Below are positions 47,169 through 59,450 of a DNA stretch of 64,000 nt, one piece after another; the stretch's first letter is position 1, and each line of letters begins with the position of its first letter. The notes below the pieces were generated by a model. It did no database searches. It was not told the origin of the DNA and saw nothing but the letters and a program-made list of their open reading frames with translations. The translations under genes were made by a program, and so were the position numbers. This DNA comes from Adiantum capillus-veneris (taxonomy: Eukaryota; Streptophyta; Polypodiopsida; Polypodiales; Pteridaceae): positions 121,429,543-121,493,542 of the forward strand of contig CM043960.1 in assembly GCA_014529385.2 (NCBI GenBank), given 5' to 3'.

Positions 47169-47180
47169 GCTCTGATACCA
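47169..47180 (-). other. E5 primer binding site (initiator tRNA-Met)
   Basis: Element-strand TGGTATCAGAGC, one base inside the 5' LTR, identical to E2. Confidence 0.92.
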
Positions 47181-47181
47181 A

Positions 47182-48843
47182 TGTAACACTTAATGGCCTA
47201 AAAAATTGTGTGTAGCGGAAATTAACATGAACATAATGGGCATTTCATTAGAATAGATTCCTAATGAGAATTACAAGAGTGCTTGGGTGGAGAGAGCAAC
47301 AAAAAGCATAACACCTAGTTAGATAGTATGAACAATACTTTCAAAAGAGAGAGAAATTAAGCTATTGACAACAGTTGAGGACCGGATTTACATGGAGCCG
47401 GTCCCCCCTCCAAAAGGCTTTGTATTATGGTTTCTCCCATCAAGAGAGACATTGTACAATACAATTCTTTGTGTTCCTTCAAGACAATTCTTTGTATTAT
47501 GGTTTCTCCCATCAAGAGAGACATTGTACAATACAGTTATTTGTGTTCATTCAAGACTAGCTAGTGCAATGAAGATGAAAGCTTCATGCACTAAGCAAAA
47601 CACTTATCAAACACAACATCAATTCTCCCCGGTCTCAGACCCAAGACCTCAGACACCTTCGAAGATGGTGAGAGCTAGCAGGGTATGAGAGTAGATTGAG
47701 AGGAAGTAGGAGTATTCTTACGAGAAAGATGTACATCTCCTCACATAATCACTCATATTAGCATAGCTTAGCTTAGTAATTAGCATGGTAGAGGAGATGA
47801 GCATGCATTGAAGTTTGGCTCTTGGTTAGATTTGCATCACAAAGCCAAGAGTTGTTGGTGTAGGCCTCCCTTCTCACAAGCTTGGAGTAGGTGGTAAGCT
47901 TTCAATTAAAGCTTGAGAAGGAGAGAAAGTCTTGTTTACTTCACACATGAGATTGTGTGTGTGTGTGTGTGATAATTCCTTGCAAAAATCAGTCCCCCTC
48001 TCTCTCTTGGTCGACCCCTCTTGCTATTTTCTCATGCTACCCAGGCTCATTGGACCTCCCTAGGGCTAGCCAATGACAATTAAGCAGCATAAGTGATAGC
48101 CTTCTGACATGTGTCCCCCTTTCCCCTTTTGTGAGAGCTTTAGGTAATTTAATAATTCAACTAAACTTTCATTGGACCCCTTTGCCTCCTGGCCAATAGG
48201 AATCAGGCAAGCCATTGGGCTGTTGAATGCTCATTGGACCCCTTGGGAGACTGTCCAATAGTCTTCTAGAGGGCTTAATTCTCATTGGTTCTTTTATTAA
48301 GTGTTTTTAAATTAATTTAACTAGATTTACTCTAGACTAATTCTCATTGGTCCACCTCCAAGGCCATCCAATAGGAATTGGGTACACCTTGTGGGCATCT
48401 GGCCTAGGGAGCTGACATGTGTCCCTCATTCCCTTTGTGTAAAGGGAGCTTGTGTGTGTGTGTGACTTTCTCTCTCATCCCCTACAAGCAAGGATCTCCC
48501 CCTCCTATGTAGGGATTTTTAAAGACTTTTGGGACACACACAAAGCATCCAATTCCCCCCATGATTGACCTTTGGACACAACCTTTGAATTTTGAAACCT
48601 TAGAATTTTGGAAGTCTTAATGGGCTGAACCTTAGGGTCTTTTTAGCCCATTGTTGCACATGGATCTTTTGCAGATGGCCCCCCCTTTGGATCCCTATTT
48701 TCCCTCCTTTGGATCCCTACTGTGGCCGGTCTGCTAGCGTAACCAATATTCTAGCTTTTTCTCCCCTGGCATTTCCCCATATTAAATGATTAGTTTAACA
48801 TGAGAAAATAATTTAGGAAAATTAGATATTGATTATTATGACA
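47182..48843 (-). repeat. E5 5' LTR
   Basis: 1662 bp, longer than its partner because of a private tandem duplication of about 70 bp (CAATTCTTTG...TTCAAGAC, about 47460-47558). ATTGG/CCAAT modules at about 48045-48370. Confidence 0.92.
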
Positions 48844-48848
48844 AGAAA

Positions 48849-51800
48849 TGTTTGAGTATGTCAACTCACAATGGCCTGTTTCTATCACCGAAGTCATCCA
48901 CCACACTATGGTTGCTTCTCGCATTACTTTCCAAAAAGGGGCTAAAAGTAATGCCAAGCCCATAGAAAACAAAGATTGGAATGATACGAGAGGGAAGAAC
49001 AATACTCAAAGTTCTTCCCAAGGCAATTCCAACAACAAAAACAACAACAAGACCAAGGAGAAATAAATTTACAATGGTAAAAATAAAATCTCTCCTGAAG
49101 AGCTAGAGGCTTTTCACAAAGATCACAAATTATTTAAGTGTGGGGAGCAAGGACATGGTTATCGTTCTTGCCCCAAAAGAAATGCCCGCAATGAGACTCG
49201 TATAGCTTCCACAATTGAAGCTCCAAAAGAGGATGCTCAGTGCAAAGGATCATCCCTTTCATATGCTTGGGGGAAGGTGAGGGAGCATGATGTCTTCATC
49301 CTCTTTGATCCTCACTCTACTCACAACTTCATATCAATAAAGTCGGCCACAAAGTTGGCCATACAAGCTTTCGAGATGGGAGATACTATAATTGTTACTG
49401 ATGGGGCTTTCAAGGGACATCAAGCCTCCGTTACTCCCTTGATTGGGAAGTTGAAGCTTCATGTCCAAAGCTACGTCGACAAAGAAGAATTTTTAATCTC
49501 TCCTCTCCAACATGAGGATGTTATCCTAGGGGCACCATGGTTTGACCGCATGGGTGCCAACATGAAGTTCCCTGAAAGGATAATCTACTTCACCTATAGG
49601 GAAAATAACATGTATATAGATGCTAATGAGTCTGGTCGTCATATACCACTTGTCAATGCACCTGCTTTTGATAAGTCAATAAAAGGCTCGGTTTCCTTGT
49701 ACATGAATTTTGTCAAAGAGTCTCTAAATGATGCTAATGTTTTATCAAAACAAAGTGGTAGGAATCAAGATGAATTAAACTTGTCTAATTTTCTAAATGG
49801 ATTGCAAGATGTATTTATCGATGAAATCCCTATGGAGTTGCCTCCAAAATGAGGGGATGGTGACCATAAGATAGAGCTTCTACTTGGGAGATCACCGCCT
49901 AATAAACCTCCTTATAGAGTCTCTCAAACTCAACAAGAGGAGATTATGAGGCAAGTGCATGAGCTGGTAGACAAGGGAATGGTGAAGCCTAGCTCCTCTC
50001 CCTTTTGTTCACCGATCATTTTAGTGCAAAAGAAAGATGGCACATACCGCATGTGTGTGGACTATTCAACACTAAATTGTATCACTATCAAAAACAGATT
50101 TTTGTATCGTGGGTAGAAGAGTTGTTTGATAAGCTACAAGGTTTGACCTACTTCCATGAGATTGACCTTAAAAGTGGATATCATCAAATCAGGATAGTGA
50201 ATGAAGATATCGTAAAGATCGCGTTCTGTACAACATTTGGTCTTTATGAATATCTTGTCATGCCTTTTGGTTTGACAAATGCTCCAACCACGTTCAACCG
50301 CCTAATGGAAAAAATCTTTAGACCCTACCGCAAGTTCACTGGAGTGTTCTTCGATGACATTCTCATCTACTCCAAATCTTTGGAGGAGGATAAACAACAT
50401 CTTCATGTAGTTTTTCAAGCTATGAGGGAGAATAAACTTTTAATTAACCAAAAGAATAGTGAATTTTTCCTCCAAGAGATTCAATACTTAGGTCATATTA
50501 TCTCTCAAGATGGTATCCATATGGATCCAACCAAGCTTGAGGTAATAAAAGGATGGCCTAATCCAAGTAAATTACATGAGCTATGAAGATTTATTGGTAT
50601 GTGTGCATACTATAGACACTACATAGCTAAACTCTCTCAAATAGCAGGACCACTACATGACTTGACCAAGAAAAATTTTAAGTACATATGGACTGCTAAA
50701 GAGCAAAGTACTTTTGAGAAGCTTAATGAAAAGCTACCTCTCGACCCGTACTTACACTACCAGATCTCTCAAAACCATTTGAGGTCCAATGTGATGCTTA
50801 TGAAGATTGTCTTAGAGTAGTTTTGCTTCAACAAGGGCATGCCATAGCATATGAGAGTTGAAGACTCAATTTTGACGAGCGAGTATTGGGCATCTACAAA
50901 AAGGAGCTACTAGCTGTCCTTAATGCCCTCGACACTTGGAAGCAATATCTATTGGGGACTCCATTCATCTTACAAATGGACTACCAAAGTCTCAAGTACT
51001 TCATGATGCAAATCAAGCTCTCCGACAAACAAATGAGGTGGAAAAATTTTCCTTCCTAAATTCAATTTTCATATTGCTCATATTGCTGGTAAGCATAATC
51101 AAGTGGCTGATGCACTATCACAACATCGAGGGAAAATACAATGTCTATAGCAACTCACAATGATCTATCTTCCATGATAGATGAGTACGCTAGTGACCCT
51201 GATTCTAAAGACATAATGTCAGCCCTTGCCTTAGGGAAGAAAGAGGAACCATTCACCTTGCATGATGGTTATCTTCTCCATGGCAACAAGCTATGTGTTA
51301 GTCACTCTCTTCGTGAGAAAGTGATGTATGAATCCCATGCTCCTCCCAAGGCGGGGCATAGAGGGATTCAACCTACTCTTCAAGGAGTAGAGCCATAGTT
51401 TTATTGGCCCACCATAAAAGTGGACATACAAGAGTATGTTTCAAAATGTGTGGTATGCCAAAATACCAAATATGATAGAGGGAAGAAACCTGGATTACTC
51501 GAGCCATTACCAATCCTTGATTCGCCATAGGAGAGTATATCCATGGATTTAATCTTTGGATTACCCAAGTCTATCCATGGGAATTCGAGAATATGGACAA
51601 TACTTGATAGGTTTAGCAAGCAAGCACACTTTATTCTAGTCAAAAGACTATGAAGGCACACCAAATGAAAACCCTCTTCATATCACAGATTTTCAAACAC
51701 CATGGATTGCCAACATCCATCTTGTGAGATAGAGATTTGAGAATGACTAGTAATTTTTGGAAAGGTCTCTTTGAAAATCTAGATACAAGGCTGAATTTCT

Positions 51801-52623
51801 CTTCGGCCTATCACCCACAAATAGATGGCCAAAGTGAGATAGCTAACCTTATGATTCTCAATCTACTAAAGACTTATGTTACAGAGTAGACCAACGCTCA
51901 CAATGGGAGAAGTGTCTACCACTTGTAGAGTATGCATACAATATCACTGTCCATACTACTAAAATAAAGACACCTTTTGAAATCATAGAGGGACATGGGA
52001 AGATCTTTGTTGTCTGCTCTGCTGATCTTTGTTGTCTGCTCTGCTACTCAAGGTACATGGGAAGATCTTTGTTGTCTGCTCTGCTGATGAGTATAGCCAA
52101 GACCTACAAGAATCTTTCCAAAAGATTAAGGAGGCTATATCCATCTCCCGATAAAGGCAAAAAGTTGCTGATAACAAGCACAAAAGGGACTTAACGTTCA
52201 AAGAAAATGATTGGGTCTTACTTAAGTTTCCCAAGGCTTGATTAAGGCAAACTACGGGCAAAAATCCTATGAGCCACCAAAAGTATTATGCTAAATTATC
52301 AAAAAGAAATTATGGTCCTTTTCAAATTTTAAGACCAATCAATGAGATGGAATATCAAGTCAAGTTGACCAACCATTGGTTCATACCCAATGCTTTTCAT
52401 GTGAGCCTACTCAATCCTGACCCCCCAGAGATCGAAGATCAAGAAGAGGTGCTACAATCCGAAGCTATCCTTCAACATGAGGAGAAGGTACTATGGCATG
52501 GTAAGATCGACAATATCTTATTAAATTCAATAAATATCCTTTTGAAGATGCTAGATGGATGGAAGGAACAAAACTTAAGGATAGTATGAACCTTGTCAAT
52601 GCTTACGATGATACATTAGAGTA
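48849..52623 (+). pseudogene. gag-pol: E4 gag end and pol
   Basis: MFEYVNSQWPVSITEVIHH resumes Gag directly after the E5 target duplication. The zinc knuckle is damaged: the first Cys is Leu (LFKCGEQGHGYRSC, about 49131-49175). Protease shows FDPHSTHNFIS (about 49305). RT has MPFGLTNAPTTFNRL and VFFDDILIYS (about 50345-50375), RNase H AGKHNQVADALS (about 51085-51120), integrase CVVCQ and HPQIDGQSE (about 51440 and 51810-51840), with the chromodomain-like tail degraded (about 52500-52600). Stops or shifts occur near 49063, 49850, 50100, 50585, 50818, 51398, 51530 and 51890. Confidence 0.88.
52004..52090 (+). repeat. triplicated 22-bp unit in E4 integrase
   Basis: GATCTTTGTTGTCTGCTCTG occurs three times, two of them adjacent and the third about 50 bp on. 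This is absent from E2 and E5, so it is a local duplication in a dead copy. Confidence 0.85.
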
Positions 52624-52994
52624 AGCAAATGTAAATGTTTCTTTTAAATGATCAATGTTTTTGTCTTATAAACTAGGTCTCTCTTTTTATTGTGCACAAA
52701 TTTAAGTAGTATGCATGCTTAGAATCATGTTTGTGATGACGACGTCTCTCAAACACCAAGTAGAATTTGTCACTCTACTTCGGGAGTATGATATGGACTC
52801 AAGAGCTCCTTAAGAGTAGACATGCTTGCAGAAGCTAAGACTCCGAAGCACCAAATGGATTATTCATCCATTCTAGAATGATTTCGTAGGGTAAAAAGGG
52901 ATCCTCTACCCGCTAAGAAACATAGACTAATGACTAAAGCTTTATCTCATCTACCTCATAGTCGAGGACGACTATGATTTCAAGAGAGAGGTAA

Positions 52995-53542
52995 TGTCAT
53001 AAAATCTAATATTTAACTAACCCAAACGATTTTATCATATTGAACTGATCATTTAAGGTGGGAGAATAAACAAGAACAAGAGTTAGAATATAGTCATGTG
53101 CTTATGGATCTATCTCAGCACGTGATCAAAGTCAACGGGTCCAAATGAGAGATGGTATGTCAAAGAGAAATGCTAGCTAATGGAGCTTGAAAGACCTTAG
53201 GGTTAGCTTCATTCAAAACCTCCAAAGGTTAGTGTTAACAGTTTTTAGACCTAGGACCTTAGGGTATTTTAGACCTTAGACAAGCTAAGGGTGTCCTTGA
53301 GGTGCTTGTCATGCTTGAACTAACTAAGGTGCTTGTCGTGCTTGATGACTAAGGTGCTTGAGGTGCTTCTCGTGCTTGATGGCTAAGGTGCTTGAGGTGC
53401 TTGTCATGATTTATGACTAAGGTGCTTGAGGTGCTTCATGACTAAGGTGCTTGAGGGGCTTGTGGTGTTCCAAAGTCAACATGATCCCTACAAAGGAGGG
53501 AGCGAGTCCTAAATCTAGGGGCATGAGAGAGAACGGGGAGAG

Positions 53543-53593
<51 letters not shown>

Positions 53594-53892
53594 AAGGCAA
53601 GCCCAAGACTCAAGAGGTAATTAGGACACATGTCAAGCACCTACACATGTTGCCCTCATGTAGTGCCTAAAGCCTATTGGTTGACCTCTAAAGGGGTCAA
53701 ATGAGAGTTTAGTTTATTTAATTAATTGTTCAAGCATTACTCAAGCCCTTTCTCTCAAAGGGATATGAAGGAAACTTGTCCTAAGGATACCCTTGTGTTT
53801 CTTGATATGCACAAAGCATGTCATTGGCCAGCCTTGAGAAGGCCCAATCACCATCAGGGAAGAGCTAGAAAAGGGGGTTGACCCAAGCAAGG
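52995..53892 (+). repeat. E4 3' LTR, cut by E6
   Basis: Begins TGTCATAAAATC right after the polypurine tract (CAAGAGAGAGGTAA). It aligns with 36612 onward up to ACCCAAGCAAGG (matching about 37418), where E6 starts. It contains the minisatellite 53295-53465 and (CA)n 53544-53591. Confidence 0.9.
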
Positions 53893-54805
53893 TGTAATGG
53901 AAATGGCCTATGAACTTTAAGAATGGTGAAATTAGGAGATAGTAGAGTGAGCATTTTTTGTGAGACTACTTTCAGAACATAGAGGGTCAACTTTGTGAGC
54001 GGTAGAAACATAACCATAGTACTTAATTAACTTGGCATGAACAATACTTTTTCAAGAAAGAGAGTTTAGAGAACTTGACAACAATTAAGGATCGGATTTA
54101 TGTGGATCCGGTCCCCCCTCCACGGCCCCCCCTCCAATAGGCTTGTACTATATATTTTCCCATCAAGAGAGACTTGGTACAATACAATCTTTGTGTTCCT
54201 TGTGACCTAGGTGATGCAATGAATGTGGAAAGATTCATGCATCACAAGCATGATATAGGCTTTGTAGAAAGCATTAACCATCCCTGGCCTCAGTCCCAAA
54301 TCCTCAAACACCTTCAAAGGTAGAGCTAGCGGGGAATGAGGATAGGGAAGAGGAAGAAGAAACATTCATAGGAGAAAGAAATAGTTCCTCACTTATCATC
54401 ACTCTTCTTGCTTAGCATACATAATACCATAGTAATGAATATGGAGAAGATGGAAAGATTAAGCATTGGAGCATGGCTCTTGGTTGGATTTTTTATCCAT
54501 ATCCAAGAGTGTTGGTGTAGGCTCTCAACTTCTCTACAAGGTTTAGAGAAGGATGTGGAGCTCTTGCACTTTGTACCTCACACAATGAGAGTGTGTGTAT
54601 GTGTGTGTGCCTCCTCCTTGCTTTGGTCGACCCCCACTTCTAGCACTAGCTTGCACTTGATTGGACCTCCTCAAGCTTGGCCAATCACATGCCTAGTGCA
54701 TATCAAGTAACAAGGGTAGCCTTGGGACAAGTGTCCCCCTTTCCCCTTTGAGAGAGAGGACTTGATAAATGCATACATAATTAATTAAATTAGCTAAATT
54801 ATCAT

Positions 54806-54978
54806 CCCAGGGGATTCACAACGGAATACTTACCGCACCAGATAAGTGTAGGAGAGGTTTTTTTTTTTTTTTTTAAAGTTACATAAGCGTATAACTTAGG
54901 GAGAGATCCCCAATAATTTATCTCCCAAGCTTAAAAATAAGGGAGGGGGTTACGGGTATCATTTTTTTTTATTTTTAT

Positions 54979-55009
<31 letters not shown>

Positions 55010-55533
55010 GGGGGGAGGACTGACCTGGCTTGATTACTTGTAATGATTGGTCATTGGTGTGCACTAGACCTTGGATAAATTTTGGATAAGATTTTTATCA
55101 GGTCATACATCAAATTTTTTGCATCAACCCGGTCATAAATAAGGGCTAATTTAAAGGAGGTCAAGGGTTGATTTACACCAGCTTTGGATGGGTCAAAATT
55201 GGACAAAACAGCGAGAGTCCAGGCTGATTGGGCACATAGTTTGAAAGTCAAACTAACACACATTGAGGGTACATCTAGTTATCAATAGAAGTGGTTTCTT
55301 AGTACATTGCAAGCAACTATGCTATACACTCTTTGACTATTTTTACTTATTTAGATCATGTGAGACCCGAATTCTACATGTAAGATATGGCTATGATAGT
55401 TTTCTTCATTGGTTGTCGTATAAGCATAGAAAGGGGGATCATATTCCCTAATATGAGTTGTATATAGGGGTTTTATCAAAGTTTTCCGCTCGTAGGTGGC
55501 GTCCCATTTTGTATATAGAGTGAATCCCCCGGG
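54806..55533. mobile_element. 728-bp non-autonomous TIR DNA transposon (hAT-like by duplication length)
   Basis: Ends are CCCAGGGGATTCAC (54806-54819) and GTGAATCCCCCGGG (55520-55533), inverted repeats of 14 bp with one mismatch. They are flanked by an 8-bp duplication ATTATCAT (54798-54805 and 55534-55541). Removing the insert restores the LTR module that reads ATCATTGGACCCC in relatives. There is no transposase frame. It contains T17 (54858-54874), a second T-rich stretch and G27 (54989-55015). An 8-bp duplication is typical of hAT, but the family is not proven. Confidence 0.82.
54989..55015 (+). repeat. G27 homopolymer next to T-rich tract
   Basis: 27 consecutive G follow a T-rich run. 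It may be a true hypermutable tract or an assembly or sequencing artefact. Confidence 0.8.
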
Positions 55534-56175
55534 ATTATCATTGGACCCCTTGGGAGGCTAACCAATAGGATTTAGGCACACCATGAGGGCAACATAAAGA
55601 GGAACTTGACAAGTGTCCTAGTTTCTTTCTTTGTAACAAGATTTCCTTATGTGAGGGTGTGTGTGTTCTCTCTCTAGTTCCTACAAAGAGGGCTTGTTCC
55701 CTCATGAGTAGGGATGTGCTTTGACTTTTTGAACAACTTAACCCCTCAAGCACCTTAGCCATGAAGCACCTTAGCACCTTAGTCATTAAACACCTCAAGT
55801 ACCTTAAGAACCTTAGTCAGCAAGCACGAGAAGCTCCTCAAGCACCTTAGTCAGCAAATCACGACAAGCACCTCAAGCTTGGGCCGCGTTCCCACCTCAA
55901 GTACAGCCCTAGCTTGCCTAAGTTCAAAACACTTTTAGCACTAACCTTTGGAGGTCTTCAATGAAGCTAATCCCAATATCTTTAAGGTCCATTAGCTAGC
56001 CTTGCTCCTTGATAGACCAGCTCTCATTTGGACCCCTTTACCATTGGCCCCATGTTGAGATATATCTGTAAGCACATGTCTATATTCTAACCCTTGTTCT
56101 TGTGAATTCTCACACATTAAATGATCAGATTAATAGAAAATCATTTGGGCAGGTTAGATATTAGATTTTATAATG

Positions 56176-57963
56176 TTACCTCTCTCTTGGAATCATAGTC
56201 ATCCTCGACTACTATGAGGTACAAGAGACAAAGCCTTAGTCATTAGTCAATGTTTCTTAGCCGGTAGAGGATCCCTTTTTACCCTACAACATCATTTCAA
56301 GATGGATGACTAATCCATTTGGTGCTTGGGAGACGTAGCTGCCGCAAGCATGTCTGCTCTTTAGTCCATTTCATTCTCCAAAGTAGAGTGACAAATTCTA
56401 CTTGGTGTTTGAGAGACGTCGCCATCACAAACATGATTTTAAGCATGCATACTACTTAAATTTGTGCACAATGAAAATAGAATAAGTCTTATAAGACAAA
56501 AGCATTGATCATTTAAAAGAAACATGTACATTCGCTTACTCTAATGTAGCATTGTAAGCATTGACAAGGTTCTTTCCTTAAGTTGTATTCCTTGCATCTA
56601 TCTATCATCTTCAAAAGGATAAATTTTGAACTTAATAAGATACCGTGTGATAATCTTACGATGTCGTAGTACCTTGTCTTCATGCGGAAGGATAGCTTCG
56701 GGTTGTATCACCTCTTCTTGGTCTTTGATTTTGGGAGGGTCTTCAATAATTGGTTCACTTGGTGGCTCTCCTTTCTAGGGCTTAAATAGGCTCACATGAA
56801 AAGCATTGGGTATGAGCCAATGGTTGGGCACTGTTGATTTGATAAGCCATCTCATTGATTGGCTTCAAGATTTGAAAAGGACCATAGTATCTTTTTACTA
56901 GTTTAACATAATACTTTTGATGGCCCATAGGATTTTTGCCCGTTGTTTGCCTCAATTGATCCTTGGGAAACTTAAGTAAGATCCAATCATTTTCTTTAAA
57001 TTTTAAGGCCGTTCTCTGCTTGTTAGCAGAGCAGCTTTTTGCCTTTGTTGAGAGATGGATATAGCCTCCTTAATCTTTTGGAAACATTCTTGTAGGTCAC
57101 AACTATACTCGTCGACATCGAAGATCTTCCCATGTACTTTAAGTAGCAAGGGACTTATAGGTCTTCCCTCAATGATTTCAAAAGGTGCTTTTCTTGTAGA
57201 AATTTGAACAATATTATTGTACGTATACTCTACAAGGGGTAAGTACTTTTTACATTGTGAGCGTTGGTCTACTTCTGTAACATAGGTCTTTAGTAGACCA
57301 AGAATCATCAGATTGGCTATCTCACTTGGCCATCCGTTTGTGGGTGATAGGCCAAAGAGAAATTCAATCTTGTACGTAGATTTTCAAACAACCTTTTTAA
57401 AAATTATTCTAGGATCTCTATCTGACATCATGGATGTTGGCAATCCATGGTGTTTGAGAATCTTCGATATGAAGAGAGTTGCCAGTTGGTGTTCCTTAAA
57501 AGTATTTTTGACAGGATTAAAGTGTGCTTGCTTGCTAAACCTGGCTATTTTCCATATTCCCATATTCCCATGGATAGACTTGGGTAATCCAAAGATAAAA
57601 TCCATGGATATACTCTCCCATGATATTTCAGGGATTGGCAATGGATGGAGTAATCTAGGTTGTTTCCCTCTATCATACTTGGTCTTATGGCATACCACAC
57701 ATTTTGAAACATACTTTTGTAAGTCTACTTTCATGGTAGGCCAATAGAAGTACATCTCTACTCCTTGAAGAGTAGGTTGATTACCTCTATGCCCTGCATA
57801 GGGAGGAGCATGGGATTCATACATGACTTTCTCACAAAGGGAGTGGGTAACACATAGTCTATTTCCATGGAGAAGATAACCATCCTGCAAGGTGAATAGT
57901 TCTTCTTTCTTCCCCAAAGCAAGGGCTGACATTATGTCTTTAAAGTCAAGGTCATTAGCATAC
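56176..57963 (-). pseudogene. pol: E6 pol: integrase and chromodomain region
   Basis: Read on the minus strand from 57963 down: PFTLQDGYLLHGNRLCV-like sequence, zinc-binding HAPPYAGHRG and CVVCHKTK, SMDFIFGLPKSIHGN, SDRDPRI, and VEYTYNNIVQISTRKAPFE. Damaged sequence follows to a chromodomain-like end near 56560-56720. Frames break near 57384-57310 and 57003. It is closest in layout to the E4 pol. Confidence 0.8.
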
Positions 57964-58828
57964 TGTTAACTGAGTCAACATCCATTAACAGGAGCTGCTA
58001 GAGCTACACGTTTTCCACATTTTTTCAAAATGGTCCTATATTGTAAATTCCCAATTTATTTCAAGCCATTGTAATATTTTAATGTGTTACGGGCTCAATG
58101 GGAGTTTCAAGCTGTAAAGAACATGTCAGCTAGTGTGCCTAGGTGACAGATTTAGTAAATGGTGGAACCCTAAAGGCCTTGGGCATTCGAACATTGCATA
58201 TTTTTATCCTAGGTATATAAGGCAGTGTGTAAAAGACATTAGGGTTCTCAAGCTCATTTGTTGAGAGCACTCTTTGGTGAGAGCTCTTGAGGTGTGTGGC
58301 TATGGATTCCTTGAGCTTCTCCTTGCTCATGTGACTTGGTTAACACTAATCAATGCTTAATTCTCTTTCATTATGCCTCTCTCATGCTTCTTCTGATTGC
58401 CTATGATGCTTAGATTAGCTAGATTGTAACTAATTAGTGGTCAATCCCTGTCTAATCTTGTGTGATTGCCCTCCCTTGCTTGTGTGTACATGTAGGTTTG
58501 ATTGGAGTGTGGTGCTTGATAGATCTATGTGTGTGCGCTTGCGATTAGTGTGTTGCATGATAGGATTAGTGTTGTGTGCATCTTGCAATCGTTAGTGTGT
58601 GTGATTAGGTTGATTAGAGGTGAAGAGAAGTGGATGTGGAGATTTCTCTTCATTGTGGCTTAGCTCCTCCATAGGCCAAGAAGCTCACCTCATAGAGTTA
58701 ACCATTCATGTTGCCATGATTAGCTCACTAATCCTATGAGTGTTTCCATGCCCTATCCGAGTAGCTCATCCCTCCGGATTGATAATTTTGTTGTTCATTG
58801 GAGCTATGCAATGATGGGACCCCCAACA
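57964..58828 (+). repeat. solo LTR of the E3 family inserted in E6 pol
   Basis: 865 bp, TGTTAACTGAG...CCCCCAACA, with a perfect CATAC duplication (57959-57963 and 58829-58833). A solo LTR with intact duplication is the product expected from recombination between the two LTRs of a once full element. Confidence 0.93.
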
Positions 58829-59450
58829 CATACTCATCTATCATAGAAGTTATATCATTGTGAGTTGCTATAGACACCACATTAACTTTTGGTCATCGTG
58901 AAAGTGCATCGGCCACTTGATTGTGCTTACCAGCAATGTGAGCAATATGAAAATAAAATTGCGAAATAAAATTTTCCCACCTCATTTGTTTGTCAGAAAT
59001 CTTAATTTTCATCATGAAGCACTTGAGACTAAATGCCCAAGACCCGTTCATCTGTATTGTGTCTTCGACTCTCATATGCTATGGCATGTCCTTCTTAAAG
59101 CAACATTTATCCAAGGCAATCACCACAAGCATCACATAGGATCTACAATGGCTTTGAGAGATCCGAAAGCATAAGGACTAGTTGGGAGGAAAGCTTCTCT
59201 TTGAGCTTTTCAAAAGAATTTTTCTCCTTAGCAGTCCATGAGTACTTAACGTTCTTCCTTGTTAAGTCATGTAATGGTCTTGCTATTTGAGAGAATTTTG
59301 CTATGAAGCATCTATAGTATGCACACATACTAATAAATCTTCTTAGCTCATGTAGATTCCTTGGATTAGGCCATGCTTTTATTACCTCAAACTTTGAAGG
59401 ATCCATATGGATACCATCTTGAGAGCTAATATGACCTAAGTATGAATCTC
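58829..59450 (-). pseudogene. pol: E6 pol: RNase H and end of RT
   Basis: Minus-strand AGKHNQVADALS (about 58900-58935) and, upstream in the element, IHMDPSKFEVIKAWPNPRN (about 59350-59410) are RNase H and RT connection sequences. Between them the RNase H core is partly deleted. Similarity ends at GAATCTCTTG (59450). Confidence 0.82.

Larger units (their letters stand above)
39925..48843 (-). mobile_element. E5: Ty3/gypsy chromovirus of the E2 family inserted in E4
   Basis: 8919 bp with a perfect 5-bp target duplication AGAAA (39920-39924 and 48844-48848). Runs right to left: 5' LTR 47182-48843, PBS 47169-47180, gag-pol 46776-41894, polypurine tract 41557-41540, 3' LTR 39925-41539. The two LTRs differ by numerous substitutions and two private duplications, so it is older than E2 though intact in outline. 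Confidence 0.95.
36612..53892 (+). mobile_element. E4: degenerate Ty3/gypsy chromovirus split by E5
   Basis: 5' LTR 36612-38254, PBS 38256-38267, gag 38915-39924, interruption by E5 at 39925-48843, gag-pol continued 48849-52623, polypurine tract 52977-52994, 3' LTR from 52995, cut at 53892 by E6. The joined gag reads through the E5 target site. Without E5 the visible part is about 8.4 kb. Many stops show age. Confidence 0.9.
53893..56175 (-). repeat. E6 3' LTR
   Basis: About 1.55 kb after removal of the DNA transposon. Plus-strand start TGTAATGGAAATGGCC, end TTTTATAATG next to a TTACCTCTCTCTTGG tract. It carries the inverted AAGCACCTTAGTCA minisatellite (about 55745-55880) seen in E4. Confidence 0.8.
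53893..59450 (-). mobile_element. E6: truncated chromovirus related to E4, carrying two later insertions
   Basis: Right-to-left element. Its 3' LTR is 53893-56175 (with a DNA transposon inside) and its internal region 56176-59450 (with a solo LTR inside). The candidate target site is CAAGG at 53888-53892; the partner end is lost, because sequence stops at about 59450 in mid-RT and E7 begins. Confidence 0.82.

Noticed and set aside
55051..55451. Short frames inside the 728-bp DNA transposon as a transposase
   Set aside because: They are at most 70 codons and have no DDE or hAT dimerisation motif.
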